Assembly (NCBI GenBank): GCA_005879255.1
Contig: VBKY01000138.1
Location: 28,699 to 77,716, forward strand
Length of the DNA stretch: 49,018 nt
Source: Deltaproteobacteria bacterium
Lineage (GTDB): Bacteria; Desulfobacterota_B; Binatia; UBA9968
Direction of reading: 5' to 3'
The stretch's first letter is position 1. Each line of letters starts with the position of its first letter. Below are positions 26,632 through 34,746 of this stretch, in pieces. Under the pieces are notes generated by a model. It did no database searches and had not been told where the DNA came from. It saw nothing but the letters and a program-made list of their open reading frames with translations. Made by a program: the position numbers and the translations under genes.

Positions 26632-28151
26632 TAGGTTTCTTCGCGGCTGAAGTTCTGGAGAAAACCGCTCTGCGTCAGCCGCACAAGACAGCGGTTATCT
26701 CAAAGGAAGAGGAGTTGACTTTCTTTGAGCTGAACCAGCGAGTTCACGCGCTGGCGGTGCATCTGCAAAGGGAAGGGGTTCGACAAGGCGAGCGAGTGGG
26801 AATCCTATTGCCGAATTCGCCCGCCATCCCGCTGAGCTACTACGCGACGCAGAAGATCGGCGCCGTGACCGTCATCCTCGACGCGCGGCTTAAAGGCAAA
26901 GAGCTCGAAGGAGTTCTTAAGGACGCTGATCTCACACTGCTCATCGTTCACAAGCAGTTGTTTCCGGAAGTCGAAGAAGTTTTCAAAACGATGGTACCCG
27001 TTCCCGTGTGGGTCGTGGACGGCCTCGGCGAGCCCAGCTTCGAGAAGCGACTCTCAACGTCCGCCGGTTCGCTGGTAGCGCCGCGGTTAGAGTCGGACGC
27101 CGATGCATTGATTCTTTACACATCGGGAACCACCGGCGAGCCTAAGGGCGTCGTGTTAAGCTACGCAAATCTCGCGCAATATCCTCGGGTCATGGGTGCG
27201 ATGGGTGTCACCGATGCTGCGACGATCCGTGGCTGCATCTTGCCCATGTCCCATATTGTCGGGCCGGTGGTTTGCAATGAACTGGCCGAAAGAGGTTACA
27301 CACTGGTAATCTTCGATCAGATCAATCCAATCACGTTCTTGGAAGGCATTCAAAAATATCGCGTCAACGTTTTCGAAAGTGTGCCGATCGTCTTTCAGCT
27401 CCTCTTAGGCGTAAAGAATCTCGCCAGCTACGACACCAGCAGCATGAAGATTGCGGCGATGATGGGCACCAGCATTCCGTTTCCCTTATTGCGCGCTTTT
27501 CAAGTCGCCCAGCCGCATATCAAAGTGATCCAAGGCTACGGCCTGACGGAAACTTCGCCGATGATCACATTGGTCGAGCCCGATCAAGCCCAGGCGAAAA
27601 TGGGCAGCATCGGCCGCACCGTGCCGGGAGTCGCGATAAGAATCGTTGACGAAGCTGGCAAGGAACTCGGTATCAACGAGCCTGGTGAGATCATCACCCG
27701 TGGCCCGCATGTGATGAAAGGCTACTTTCGCCGACCCGACGCCACGGCGCAGCGCATCCGCGATGGCTGGCTCTACACGGGGGACATCGGTAAGCGCGAC
27801 GCCGACGGTTACTACTATCATCTTGGCCGGCGCGACGACATGATCATCACCGGCGGTCTCAACGTTTACCCGGCCGAAGTGGAAAACTTGATTTACACCT
27901 ACCCGGGCGTGCAAGAAGCAATCGTCTTTGCGATTCCCGATTCAAAGCGCGGCCAGGTGATCGGCGCCGCCATTGTGCCGCGGCCGGGATCGACTATTGC
28001 CGAAAAGGAGTTGTTGGTGTTTTTGCGCACCAACCTCGCCAATTTCAAAGTCCCGGGCAAGATCATCATGCGCGAAGCGTTGCCACGCACATCCTCCGGC
28101 AAGACCATTCGCGACGCGGAAACGCTGCTGGCCAAGTCAAATTCGATCTAA
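26610..28151 (+). CDS. acyl-CoA synthetase / AMP-dependent ligase
   Basis: Adenylate-forming ligase of 513 residues that activates a carboxylic acid as acyl-AMP and then acyl-CoA. Motifs: ILYTSGTTGEPKGVVLSY (P-loop), QGYGLTETSPMI, YTGDIGKRDADGYYYHLGR, DDMIITGGLNVYPAEVE, and the C-terminal lysine in RTSSGKTIRD. Substrate cannot be read; size and motifs fit medium/long-chain or small-acid ligases. It starts inside the end of the aldolase gene, after AGAGGGC, so the two are co-translated. In this operon it might activate an acid formed from the aldehyde product, or act with the SCP2-like domain. Both are inference. Confidence 0.88.
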   Translation: MASDTGLVGFFAAEVLEKTALRQPHKTAVISKEEELTFFELNQRVHALAVHLQREGVRQGERVGILLPNSPAIPLSYYATQKIGAVTVILDARLKGKELEGVLKDADLTLLIVHKQLFPEVEEVFKTMVPVPVWVVDGLGEPSFEKRLSTSAGSLVAPRLESDADALILYTSGTTGEPKGVVLSYANLAQYPRVMGAMGVTDAATIRGCILPMSHIVGPVVCNELAERGYTLVIFDQINPITFLEGIQKYRVNVFESVPIVFQLLLGVKNLASYDTSSMKIAAMMGTSIPFPLLRAFQVAQPHIKVIQGYGLTETSPMITLVEPDQAQAKMGSIGRTVPGVAIRIVDEAGKELGINEPGEIITRGPHVMKGYFRRPDATAQRIRDGWLYTGDIGKRDADGYYYHLGRRDDMIITGGLNVYPAEVENLIYTYPGVQEAIVFAIPDSKRGQVIGAAIVPRPGSTIAEKELLVFLRTNLANFKVPGKIIMREALPRTSSGKTIRDAETLLAKSNSI

Positions 28152-28190
28152 CCACAAAGTACATAGGTCACAAAATTAAGAAAGATTTAG

Positions 28191-28217
28191 CCGCAAAGAA
28201 CGCAAAGGGCGCAAAAA
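28191..28217. repeat. short CGCAAAG tandem-like motif
   Basis: Three imperfect copies of CGCAAAG in 27 bp just after the ligase gene. Similar A-rich CGCAAAG strings are dispersed intergenic repeats in some genomes. One locus only is visible here. Confidence 0.35.
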
Positions 28218-28248
28218 GGAAATCGCAAATTTTTCAGTCCGATGACCC

Positions 28249-28650
28249 ATGACTCGGAAAAGACCCATCTCGCGCAAAGGCGTAAACCGAGCCAAGGGAG
28301 CAGCAATCACCTCTCACCGGGGTTCCATCGGTGAATCTTCCGGCGTGGCTGGCCGCAAAGAAGAATTACTCTGTTCGATACAGAACGCCGCCGGCCTGAT
28401 TCTCGCCGTGACGGAAAATCGCGCCTGGATCGAAGTTTTCTTCGAAGGCGATTTGATGCACACCAAGACCGTTAATCTGCCTGGCGACGTGCTGTTCAAT
28501 ATTTACATCGAAGAGATTCCCCACAAGACAACGGTCTACGAGCATCCGCGCACGATGATTTTTTTTGACGGTCCTTGCGACCTGCGCGTTACTCGTGACG
28601 GCGACAAAGTGATCGTCACAGGCGTCCCGCCAGAGCACAACCGCGCTTAA
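28249..28650 (+). CDS. hypothetical protein
   Basis: Frame of 133 codons. The first 35 residues are basic and disordered; the rest is beta-rich (LLCSIQNAAGLILAVTENRAWIEVFFEGDLMHTKTV...) and ends VIVTGVPPEHNRA. No signal peptide, no known family. ATG 28249 with no strong ribosome site. It lies about 100 bp behind the ligase gene on the same strand; whether it belongs to that operon is unclear. Confidence 0.5.
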   Translation: MTRKRPISRKGVNRAKGAAITSHRGSIGESSGVAGRKEELLCSIQNAAGLILAVTENRAWIEVFFEGDLMHTKTVNLPGDVLFNIYIEEIPHKTTVYEHPRTMIFFDGPCDLRVTRDGDKVIVTGVPPEHNRA

Positions 28651-28877
28651 GGCGAATCGTTATCGCGCACCTTGCCATCGGTACCGTGCGGACGGCCGCT
28701 GGCAATGAACCTGACCACAAGCCGTCAAAACAAGCACTTTAGGCGAGTGAAGAAGCCTTTACCCTAGCCGCGTAAAAGACATCGCGACGATGCTCTCCCG
28801 TGTTATTGCGCGACCCGGCTTGCCCCGCGCGTGACAACCTGGGCGACATTTCCCCGGTAGATGCATCAAGGGTGCGC

Positions 28878-29123
28878 ATGACCTTCCATGCCACCGAAAA
28901 TTCCCGCTTGTCGATAAACTTTTGGTACGGAGCGGGCGATATAAAGATTATCGAGCTGGCTCGCCTATACGATATTCCGATCCGACAGGACAAAAAGGTG
29001 TTACAGATTCTTTCCCGCCTCGATCTTGAAGAGGAAATCCCGCCGGAAGTCTACAAAGCCGTGGCCGAGATCTTGGCCTTTATTTACCGATTGAGCAATC
29101 GGCCGATGGAAACAAGCGGCTGA
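28878..29123 (+). CDS. orphan FlhB C-terminal-domain-like protein
   Basis: About 81 residues. The second half matches the cytoplasmic domain of the flagellar/type III export switch protein FlhB: KIIELARLYDIPIRQDKKVLQILSRLDLEEEIPPEVYKAVAEILAFIYRL. The membrane part of FlhB is absent, the NPTH self-cleavage motif is absent, and the segment before GAGDI is poorly conserved, so it may be partly decayed. No flagellar or secretion genes are nearby. Stand-alone FlhB-like C-terminal proteins are known, but their role is unclear. The frame opens at GTG 28800; ATG 28878 is the more likely start. Confidence 0.6.
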   Translation: MTFHATENSRLSINFWYGAGDIKIIELARLYDIPIRQDKKVLQILSRLDLEEEIPPEVYKAVAEILAFIYRLSNRPMETSG

Positions 29124-29289
29124 AGCAAAATATTCTGCCAGTATAAGCGACCTCGCGGCACTAATTGACGGGGCATCATCGATTCCTGTTCGGATTTAGG
29201 GTAAAAAGTATGCGTGATTGACCTAAGGCAGTAGGCGGCTTAGCTTCACTTAAAGCTTTTAGGAAACCTGCGAAGGAGAGTTCGCGACC

Positions 29290-30042
29290 GTGCCGCACCA
29301 CGATCCATCGAATACGACTTGGGCTGGACCACCCGTGAATCTCGCGTTAGCGGAAAACACGGTCGATGTTTGGCTGATTTCATTGACGCAGCCGGGAGAC
29401 TCCTATGCATCGCTAACCGGTCTCCTTTCATCCACGGAGCGAGAGCGAGCGGCGAGATTCAAGTTTGATGTACACCGGCGACGGTTTGTCATTGCCCATG
29501 CCGCACTGCGCTCGATCTTGTTGCAATATCTGAAGACCGCACCGACGGACTTACAATTCGTTGACAGCGTCAATGGCAAGCCAAGATTAGCCGCCGAACT
29601 TGCCGGGAGCGGCGTTCAGTTCAATCTCTCGCATTCTTATGAGGTGGCGCTCCTTGGAGTGACTCGTGGCCGTGAGATCGGCGTCGATATCGAACTCGTC
29701 AAAGAAGATTATGCTTTCGACGAGGTGGCCGCGCGATTTTTCACCGCCAAGGAGTTGGCAGCGTTCCGCGCTCTGCCGCTTCACTTGCAGCGGCAGGCCT
29801 TTTTCAAATGTTGGACCAGCAAGGAAGCCTTTCTCAAAGCCAAGGGCACAGGGCTATCGGGAAAATTGGACGAGGTGGAGATTACACTAGCCGATCACCA
29901 ACGCGTCCTCATTCATGCGAGTGTGCCCGGGTGGACGCTCATGGAGCTCGATCCCGGCAACAATTACGAGGCGGCGTTGGTCGTCGAAGGCGGTCGTTTG
30001 CCGATCAATGGCTATCGTTGGCAGCCGATAAGCTCATGTTAG
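29290..30042 (+). CDS. 4'-phosphopantetheinyl transferase (Sfp family)
   Basis: Sfp-type enzyme of 250 residues that moves phosphopantetheine from CoA to a carrier-protein serine. All signatures are present: NGKPRL, FNLSHSYEVALLGV, the Mg-binding GVDIELV, and FFKCWTSKEAFLKAKGTGL (WxxKEAxxK). The GTG start at 29290 has an AAGGAGAG site at good distance. It is monocistronic. No polyketide, peptide synthetase or other carrier gene is in the window, so the target is elsewhere. Confidence 0.9.
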   Translation: MPHHDPSNTTWAGPPVNLALAENTVDVWLISLTQPGDSYASLTGLLSSTERERAARFKFDVHRRRFVIAHAALRSILLQYLKTAPTDLQFVDSVNGKPRLAAELAGSGVQFNLSHSYEVALLGVTRGREIGVDIELVKEDYAFDEVAARFFTAKELAAFRALPLHLQRQAFFKCWTSKEAFLKAKGTGLSGKLDEVEITLADHQRVLIHASVPGWTLMELDPGNNYEAALVVEGGRLPINGYRWQPISSC

Positions 30043-30523
30043 ACCGCAAGACGAAATGCCGATCACTCAAGCGCGGTTCCTGTGCGCTGTCATGCTCGCG
30101 GCAGCCGCATCAAATTTGCTACACGGCGTAGCTAAATTGCTGCGCCGGATGTCATCCCGGAGTGGCATCTTCGAACCCCTCGGTAAGATTTCTTTCGCAA
30201 CTGCGTAAGCTTACCTCGCTTCAACTTACTTTCATAAAGATTGGTACAGAGCTTGCGTTATCGGTCCGCAGAACGATGGACACCGCAGAGTTTTTAAAGC
30301 GACCGAAAACCCCACCGTCGGAACGCGCAAGGTTTCTCTCTGGACAGGACGCCATTCACGGCAGTAAGTTGCGCGGAACATCAATGGATCAGCGATCCCC
30401 ATGACAGGGAGCAGAGGCTAAAAGCAGCAAAAGCTTTGGAGAAACTCATGAAAAGAGTTTCGCTAGTATCACACTTTGCGCTGTGCTCTTGGCGCTTGGC
30501 TTTTTGGCCGAGGAGCGAAAGTG
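30043..30523. other. intergenic region, nothing recognised
   Basis: About 480 bp after the phosphopantetheinyl transferase. Open frames are short and unlike protein. The end flows into the degraded ABC substrate-binding gene. No hairpin with a T-run was seen. Confidence 0.45.
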
Positions 30524-30862
30524 ATGTGTGGGAAAATGTTTGTTTGGTTACTCGCAACTGTCCTTCTGGCAACAGGCTCCCCCGTCGAGGCGCAGCAGCC
30601 GACAAGAACCGCGCGGATTGGGCTTTTGGGCGGCATGTCTCGTTCGACATTACTGACCGATTGGATGTGTTTCGCCAGCAGTTGCGCGAGCTGGGTTATT
30701 CGGAGGGAAAAACCTCGCTTCGAAGAGCGTTGGGCTGACCGCAAGCTAGATCGTCTTGATGACCTCGTGGGCGAACTGATCGAGCGCAAGATTGAGGCGG
30801 AGGAATTTCGCCGGAGTTGTTCGCCTGCGAAATTACAACGACTCTACTTCCACGAATTTTGA
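30524..30862 (+). pseudogene. remnant of an ABC-transporter substrate-binding protein gene
   Basis: The start is intact: a GAGGAG ribosome site, then a signal peptide (FVWLLATVLLATGSPVEAQQ) and TARIGLLGG, typical of the ABC_sub_bind family. The match then jumps frame (ITDRLDVFRQQLRELGYSEGK reads in another phase) and returns (EERWADRKLDRLDDLVGELIERKI). Homology ends after about 90 codons, where the normal protein has about 320. So there are two frameshifts and a large 3' deletion. The end runs into the convergent ATPase gene. Confidence 0.75.
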
Positions 30863-31822
30863 AAACGCCGGGCAGAAATCAAAGGCGAGCTTGCCTTTTT
30901 CGCCGCTGCGGTTTTTGACGATGTGCAAGGTCAGCGCTTGATTGGGTTCGGTGAGTGTTTTGTTTCGTTCAAGATCTTTTTCCAGGACGAGGATGACATC
31001 CGGGCTGGCGACTTTCTCGCTCCATGCCTGCGGTTGGGATTCAACGATCTCACCGAGATTGGGCCAAATCGGAAAGATCGGTATTCTCAGTTTCACGGCG
31101 AGCTGTTGTAATTCATCGGTGACGGTCAGTAAACGATCCGCCAATGTTTGATCGCGACGGCCAAGGCGCTGGCAGTCGTCGACGACAACCATGACTCGTT
31201 CCGTATTCCTCGCGGTGCGAAGCTCGCCTGTGCATTTTTCAATTTCCCGCAAATCGGTATTCGCTTCGCACTCAACGATGTAAGTTAGATCGAGCCAACT
31301 CTTCGCTTCACGCGCCGATCGTTTCAATTTTTCCCAGCTAGGCGGCAGCTGTTCAGAGTCGCCATAGTGCGCTTTCGGAACGCCGTACCAGTGAAGCAGG
31401 TACGCGCTGCCGCGCCGGATCTCGCGACTTTCCAGTCCGCTTAAACGCGCCAGGGTTTTGATTCTGAGTTCCTTGCTCGTTTCGGCCAGAGTAAAAAACA
31501 CTCCCGGAACGTTGTTGTACATGATCACTTGATCAAGGAGCTGCTTGGCTAGCGAGGTCTTGCCGCATGCCGGCGGTCCGATGAGCAGGTAAAGCCCAGG
31601 CAGGATTCCGTCCAGCGCGCGATCCAAGTTGGCAAAACCCGTCTCCCAGCCGGAGATTTCCTTTACGACATGCTCTTTCTCTAGCTCGCCAAGGAAAGAT
31701 TCTAGCTGCTCTGCCTCGGATTGAATGGGGTATTTCGCGGCCATGTAACTGGGGCAGAGACTAGCCATTTTGCCGGCTTGCGGCAAGGCGCAGTTTATCA
31801 TTGACAGACCCTGGGCTTCCAT
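30833..31822 (-). CDS. RecA/DnaB-like ATPase, orphan
   Basis: Protein of about 329 residues with one RecA-type ATPase core: ISGWETGFANLDRALDGI, Walker A GPPACGKT (82-89), GVFFTLAETSKELRIKTLARLSG (as in DnaB helicase, where the text is SLEM), Walker B VMVVVDDCQRL, and a late HIVKNRSGEKGKLAFDF that matches the DnaB-type arginine-finger region. The DnaB N-terminal domain is absent; instead there are about 50 residues with two cysteines. It may be a helicase-like or KaiC/RadA-like ATPase of mobile-element origin. The start is taken at ATG 31822 because the longer frame runs into the divergent dehydrogenase gene. Function unknown. Confidence 0.6.
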   Translation of the reverse strand: MEAQGLSMINCALPQAGKMASLCPSYMAAKYPIQSEAEQLESFLGELEKEHVVKEISGWETGFANLDRALDGILPGLYLLIGPPACGKTSLAKQLLDQVIMYNNVPGVFFTLAETSKELRIKTLARLSGLESREIRRGSAYLLHWYGVPKAHYGDSEQLPPSWEKLKRSAREAKSWLDLTYIVECEANTDLREIEKCTGELRTARNTERVMVVVDDCQRLGRRDQTLADRLLTVTDELQQLAVKLRIPIFPIWPNLGEIVESQPQAWSEKVASPDVILVLEKDLERNKTLTEPNQALTLHIVKNRSGEKGKLAFDFCPAFSKFVEVESL

Positions 31823-31881
31823 ATTACCGGTTAGCCATTCCGAGCCATTATAAATAGGTTCAAAACAGGAGGTGTCCGGCC

Positions 31882-32502
31882 ATGGAAGAAGAAAAGAAAG
31901 GGGCGAAGCTCTCGCGACGTTCATTTCTCAAAGGAATCGGCGGCGGCGCCATCGGCACTGCGGTGATTTCGACTGGACTGGTTAAATCCGACCCCGCCGC
32001 GGCGTATTCGCCGGAAACAGTCGGAGCGCGCGGCAATCGAGCGGCGATCACACTTAAAGTTAATGGCAAGGCATACCGCGTCGAGGTCGAACACCGAAGC
32101 ACCCTGGCCGAAGTGCTGCGCGATGAGCTGGGTCTCACCGGAACGAAGATCGGCTGCGATCGCGGTGAGTGCGGCGCCTGTACGGTGATCATCAATGGGC
32201 GCAACATGTATTCATGCAGCCAGCTCGCCGTCTGGATGGAGGGGAAAGATATCCTGACGATCGAGGGCTTAGCGAAAGGCGACAAGCTCGATCCGCTGCA
32301 GGAAGCGTTTATCGAACATGACGGGCCCCAATGCGGCTTTTGCACTTCCGGTCAGATCATGTCGGGTAAAGCATTGCTGATGAAAAATTCCAAACCCAAT
32401 GAAGCGCAGGCGCGGCGCGGCCTGTCCGGCAACCTCTGCCGCTGCGGTAACTATAACCGTGAAGTGGCCGCGGTGCTGGCCGTGGCGGCGAAGGCACGCT
32501 AA
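31882..32502 (+). CDS. Tat-exported 2Fe-2S subunit of a molybdenum hydroxylase
   Basis: Small subunit (206 residues) of a xanthine dehydrogenase-family enzyme. It opens with a twin-arginine signal (SRRSFLKG, then a hydrophobic stretch), so the folded complex should be exported. The plant-type 2Fe-2S cluster is bound by C92, C97, C100 and C112, the second by C151, C154, C186 and C188; both sets are complete. It passes electrons from the Mo centre to FAD. A strong site (AGGAGGTG) precedes the ATG. First of three genes. Only this subunit has a signal; the partners probably travel with it. Closest described layout: periplasmic aldehyde oxidoreductase PaoABC. Confidence 0.9.
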   Translation: MEEEKKGAKLSRRSFLKGIGGGAIGTAVISTGLVKSDPAAAYSPETVGARGNRAAITLKVNGKAYRVEVEHRSTLAEVLRDELGLTGTKIGCDRGECGACTVIINGRNMYSCSQLAVWMEGKDILTIEGLAKGDKLDPLQEAFIEHDGPQCGFCTSGQIMSGKALLMKNSKPNEAQARRGLSGNLCRCGNYNREVAAVLAVAAKAR

Positions 32503-32513
32503 GGGAGGTTTTT

Positions 32514-34727
32514 ATGGCACAAGCACCGAAAGAATTTTCCATTGTCGGAAAAAGAACTCCGCGCATCGACGCTTATGAGCGCGTTACCGGGCAAGCGCAT
32601 TACACCGGCGATATTCAGCTTCCCGGCATGCTCTACGCGCGCCTCCTGCGCAGCAACGTGCCGCACGCCAAAATTGTCAGCATCGATATTTCCAAGGCGG
32701 AAAAACTGCCGGGCGTGAAAGCGGTCATCCATCATGAAAACGCCAAGGTGCCATGGTCGAGCGGCGGCCACACGCACCAGCGCTTTATCTTTAATAACCC
32801 CGTGCGCTTTGTCGGCGACGCGGTTGCCGCGGTGGCGGCCACCGACCGGCATATTGCCGAGGATGCGCTCAAGCTGATTGAAATCAAGTATGAAAAGATC
32901 CCCCACGTACTCGATCCCAATGAAGCGTTGAAGCCCGACGCGCCGAAGATCTCAACCAATGGTAATCTCTCCGTCGGCAAAGGCGCCTTCAGCGCGCCCA
33001 TTGAAGAATCCTGGGGCGATCTAGAGAAGGGCTTCAAAGAAGCCGACCAGACTTTCGAAGATACCTATATCACCAAGCACACCAATAACGCCCAGCTCGA
33101 GCGGCGCGTGAGCATCGCCAAGTGGGATGCCGGCAAGCTGACCGTCTATGCCTCCACGCAAGGCGTCTCCAACGCGCGCACGGATATCGCCAAAGACTTC
33201 GGCCTGCCGCTGAGCAGAGTGCGGGTGGTCTCGAAATACATGGGCGGCGGCTTCGGCAACAAGAATCAGGCCCAGGACTACGACTACATGGCGGCGGTCT
33301 TGGCCAAAGTTACCAACCAGCCGGTCAAGCTCGAATTTACCCGCGAGGACGACTACATCGGCATGCATGGTCGCTGGCCTTCGGAGCAGCACTACAAGAT
33401 CGGCGTCAAGAAGGATGGCACGATCACCGCTGTGCAGTTGGATGCCGTTACCAACATGGGTGCGTATCGCAAGCAGAGCGGCAACTTGAGCGGCACCGAC
33501 TTTTACAACATCCCAAACTTCAAGAAAGTCATAAAGCCGGTTCATACGAATACGGTGGTCAGCGCCAATTATCGCGCGCCGGCCTATCCGCAGTCGGTCT
33601 TCGGGTTTGCCTCTTTTCTGGATCACATCGCCTATGAGCTGGGGATCAATCCGCTGGACATGTTCATGAAGAACCGGATTCAAAAGTACAAGAGCAAGTT
33701 GCCGTTCACTTCGAACTATCTCGAGCAGTGCATCATCGAAGGCTCGAAGCGCATCGGCTGGAATGAGAAATGGCATAAGCCCGGCGCCGCGCCCGGTGTC
33801 AATAAGCACGGCATCGGCATGGCGCTTGGCGGTTACCCATTTCGTCCCGGGTTGGGCGCGGCGACCATTCGTATCAATGCCGACGGCAGCGCGCATTTGC
33901 TGGTGGGCGTGACCGACATCGGCACCGGCGCCAAGAGCACCATGGCAATCATCGCCGCCGAGGCGTTGGGGATTCCGCTCAACCAAATTCAAGTGACCAA
34001 TGGTGACACGGATGTCACGCCTTATTCCGTCGGCGAGTCTGGCAGCCGCACGACATCTTTCACCGGACCTGCAGTGATCGCCGCTGCGGAGGATGTGCGG
34101 AGACAAATTTTCGCGCTGGCGGCGCCGGAGCTAAAGGCCAAAGCAGAAGAACTGGACTTGCGTGACGGCCAGGTGTTTGTCAAGTCCGATCCGTCACAGA
34201 AGATTCCGCTCGAGCGCGCAGTGGCGAGAGCTGGCGAGCTGATCGGACGCGCTACGACTAATCCGGAATTCAAAGACGTCGAAGGCAAAAGCTTCTCGGC
34301 TCATTTTGCCGAGGTGGAAGTCGATACCTTGACGGGGCACGTGAGAATCACGCGCTATGTGGCGGCCCACGACAGCGGAAACATTCTCAATCGCATGCCG
34401 GCGGAGAGCCAGATCATGGGCGGCGTCGTGCAAGGCATCGGCATGGCGTTTAGCGAAGAATTGATCATCGACAAACTCACGGCCACGCCGATCAATCCGA
34501 ACTACCGCGACGCCAAAGTACCGACCCATCTCGAAGCGCCAAACGTGGAAGTGATCTTCGTCGAGCACTACGACCCCTACGGCCCGTTTGGCGGCAAGGT
34601 CGTCGGCGAGCCGCCCATTACCGCCGCGGTGGCGACTATCGCCAACGCGATCTTCAACGCCACCGGCAAGCGGATTAAAGAACTACCCATCACACCAGAT
34701 AAAATCCTACAGGCGCGCCAGGTCTGA
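32514..34727 (+). CDS. molybdopterin-binding large subunit of xanthine dehydrogenase-family enzyme
   Basis: Catalytic subunit of 737 residues, which holds the molybdenum cofactor and hydroxylates an aldehyde or heterocycle. Seen are RIDAYERVTGQAHYTGDI at the N-terminus, GGGFGNK (244-250, cofactor binding), NYRAPAYPQSVFGF, GVTDIGTGAKSTMAIIAAEALG and the catalytic glutamate E699 in KVVGEPPITAAV. No signal of its own. Starts 11 bp after the small subunit with GGGAGG in front. Sequence alone cannot tell aldehyde oxidase from a CO dehydrogenase-like or other hydroxylase; the CoxL signature loop of true CO dehydrogenase was not seen. Confidence 0.9.
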   Translation: MAQAPKEFSIVGKRTPRIDAYERVTGQAHYTGDIQLPGMLYARLLRSNVPHAKIVSIDISKAEKLPGVKAVIHHENAKVPWSSGGHTHQRFIFNNPVRFVGDAVAAVAATDRHIAEDALKLIEIKYEKIPHVLDPNEALKPDAPKISTNGNLSVGKGAFSAPIEESWGDLEKGFKEADQTFEDTYITKHTNNAQLERRVSIAKWDAGKLTVYASTQGVSNARTDIAKDFGLPLSRVRVVSKYMGGGFGNKNQAQDYDYMAAVLAKVTNQPVKLEFTREDDYIGMHGRWPSEQHYKIGVKKDGTITAVQLDAVTNMGAYRKQSGNLSGTDFYNIPNFKKVIKPVHTNTVVSANYRAPAYPQSVFGFASFLDHIAYELGINPLDMFMKNRIQKYKSKLPFTSNYLEQCIIEGSKRIGWNEKWHKPGAAPGVNKHGIGMALGGYPFRPGLGAATIRINADGSAHLLVGVTDIGTGAKSTMAIIAAEALGIPLNQIQVTNGDTDVTPYSVGESGSRTTSFTGPAVIAAAEDVRRQIFALAAPELKAKAEELDLRDGQVFVKSDPSQKIPLERAVARAGELIGRATTNPEFKDVEGKSFSAHFAEVEVDTLTGHVRITRYVAAHDSGNILNRMPAESQIMGGVVQGIGMAFSEELIIDKLTATPINPNYRDAKVPTHLEAPNVEVIFVEHYDPYGPFGGKVVGEPPITAAVATIANAIFNATGKRIKELPITPDKILQARQV

Positions 34728-34746
34728 TGATGGAGGAGGAACGGTC

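Noticed and set aside
31741..31881. Possible promoter TTGACA at 31801 for the hydroxylase operon
   Set aside because: No -10 element at acceptable spacing; a TATAAAT at 31849 lacks a matching -35.
33021..34106. Minus-strand frame of 361 codons
   Set aside because: Antisense to the molybdenum large subunit gene, rich in Arg/Ala/His as expected from reading high-GC codons in reverse.
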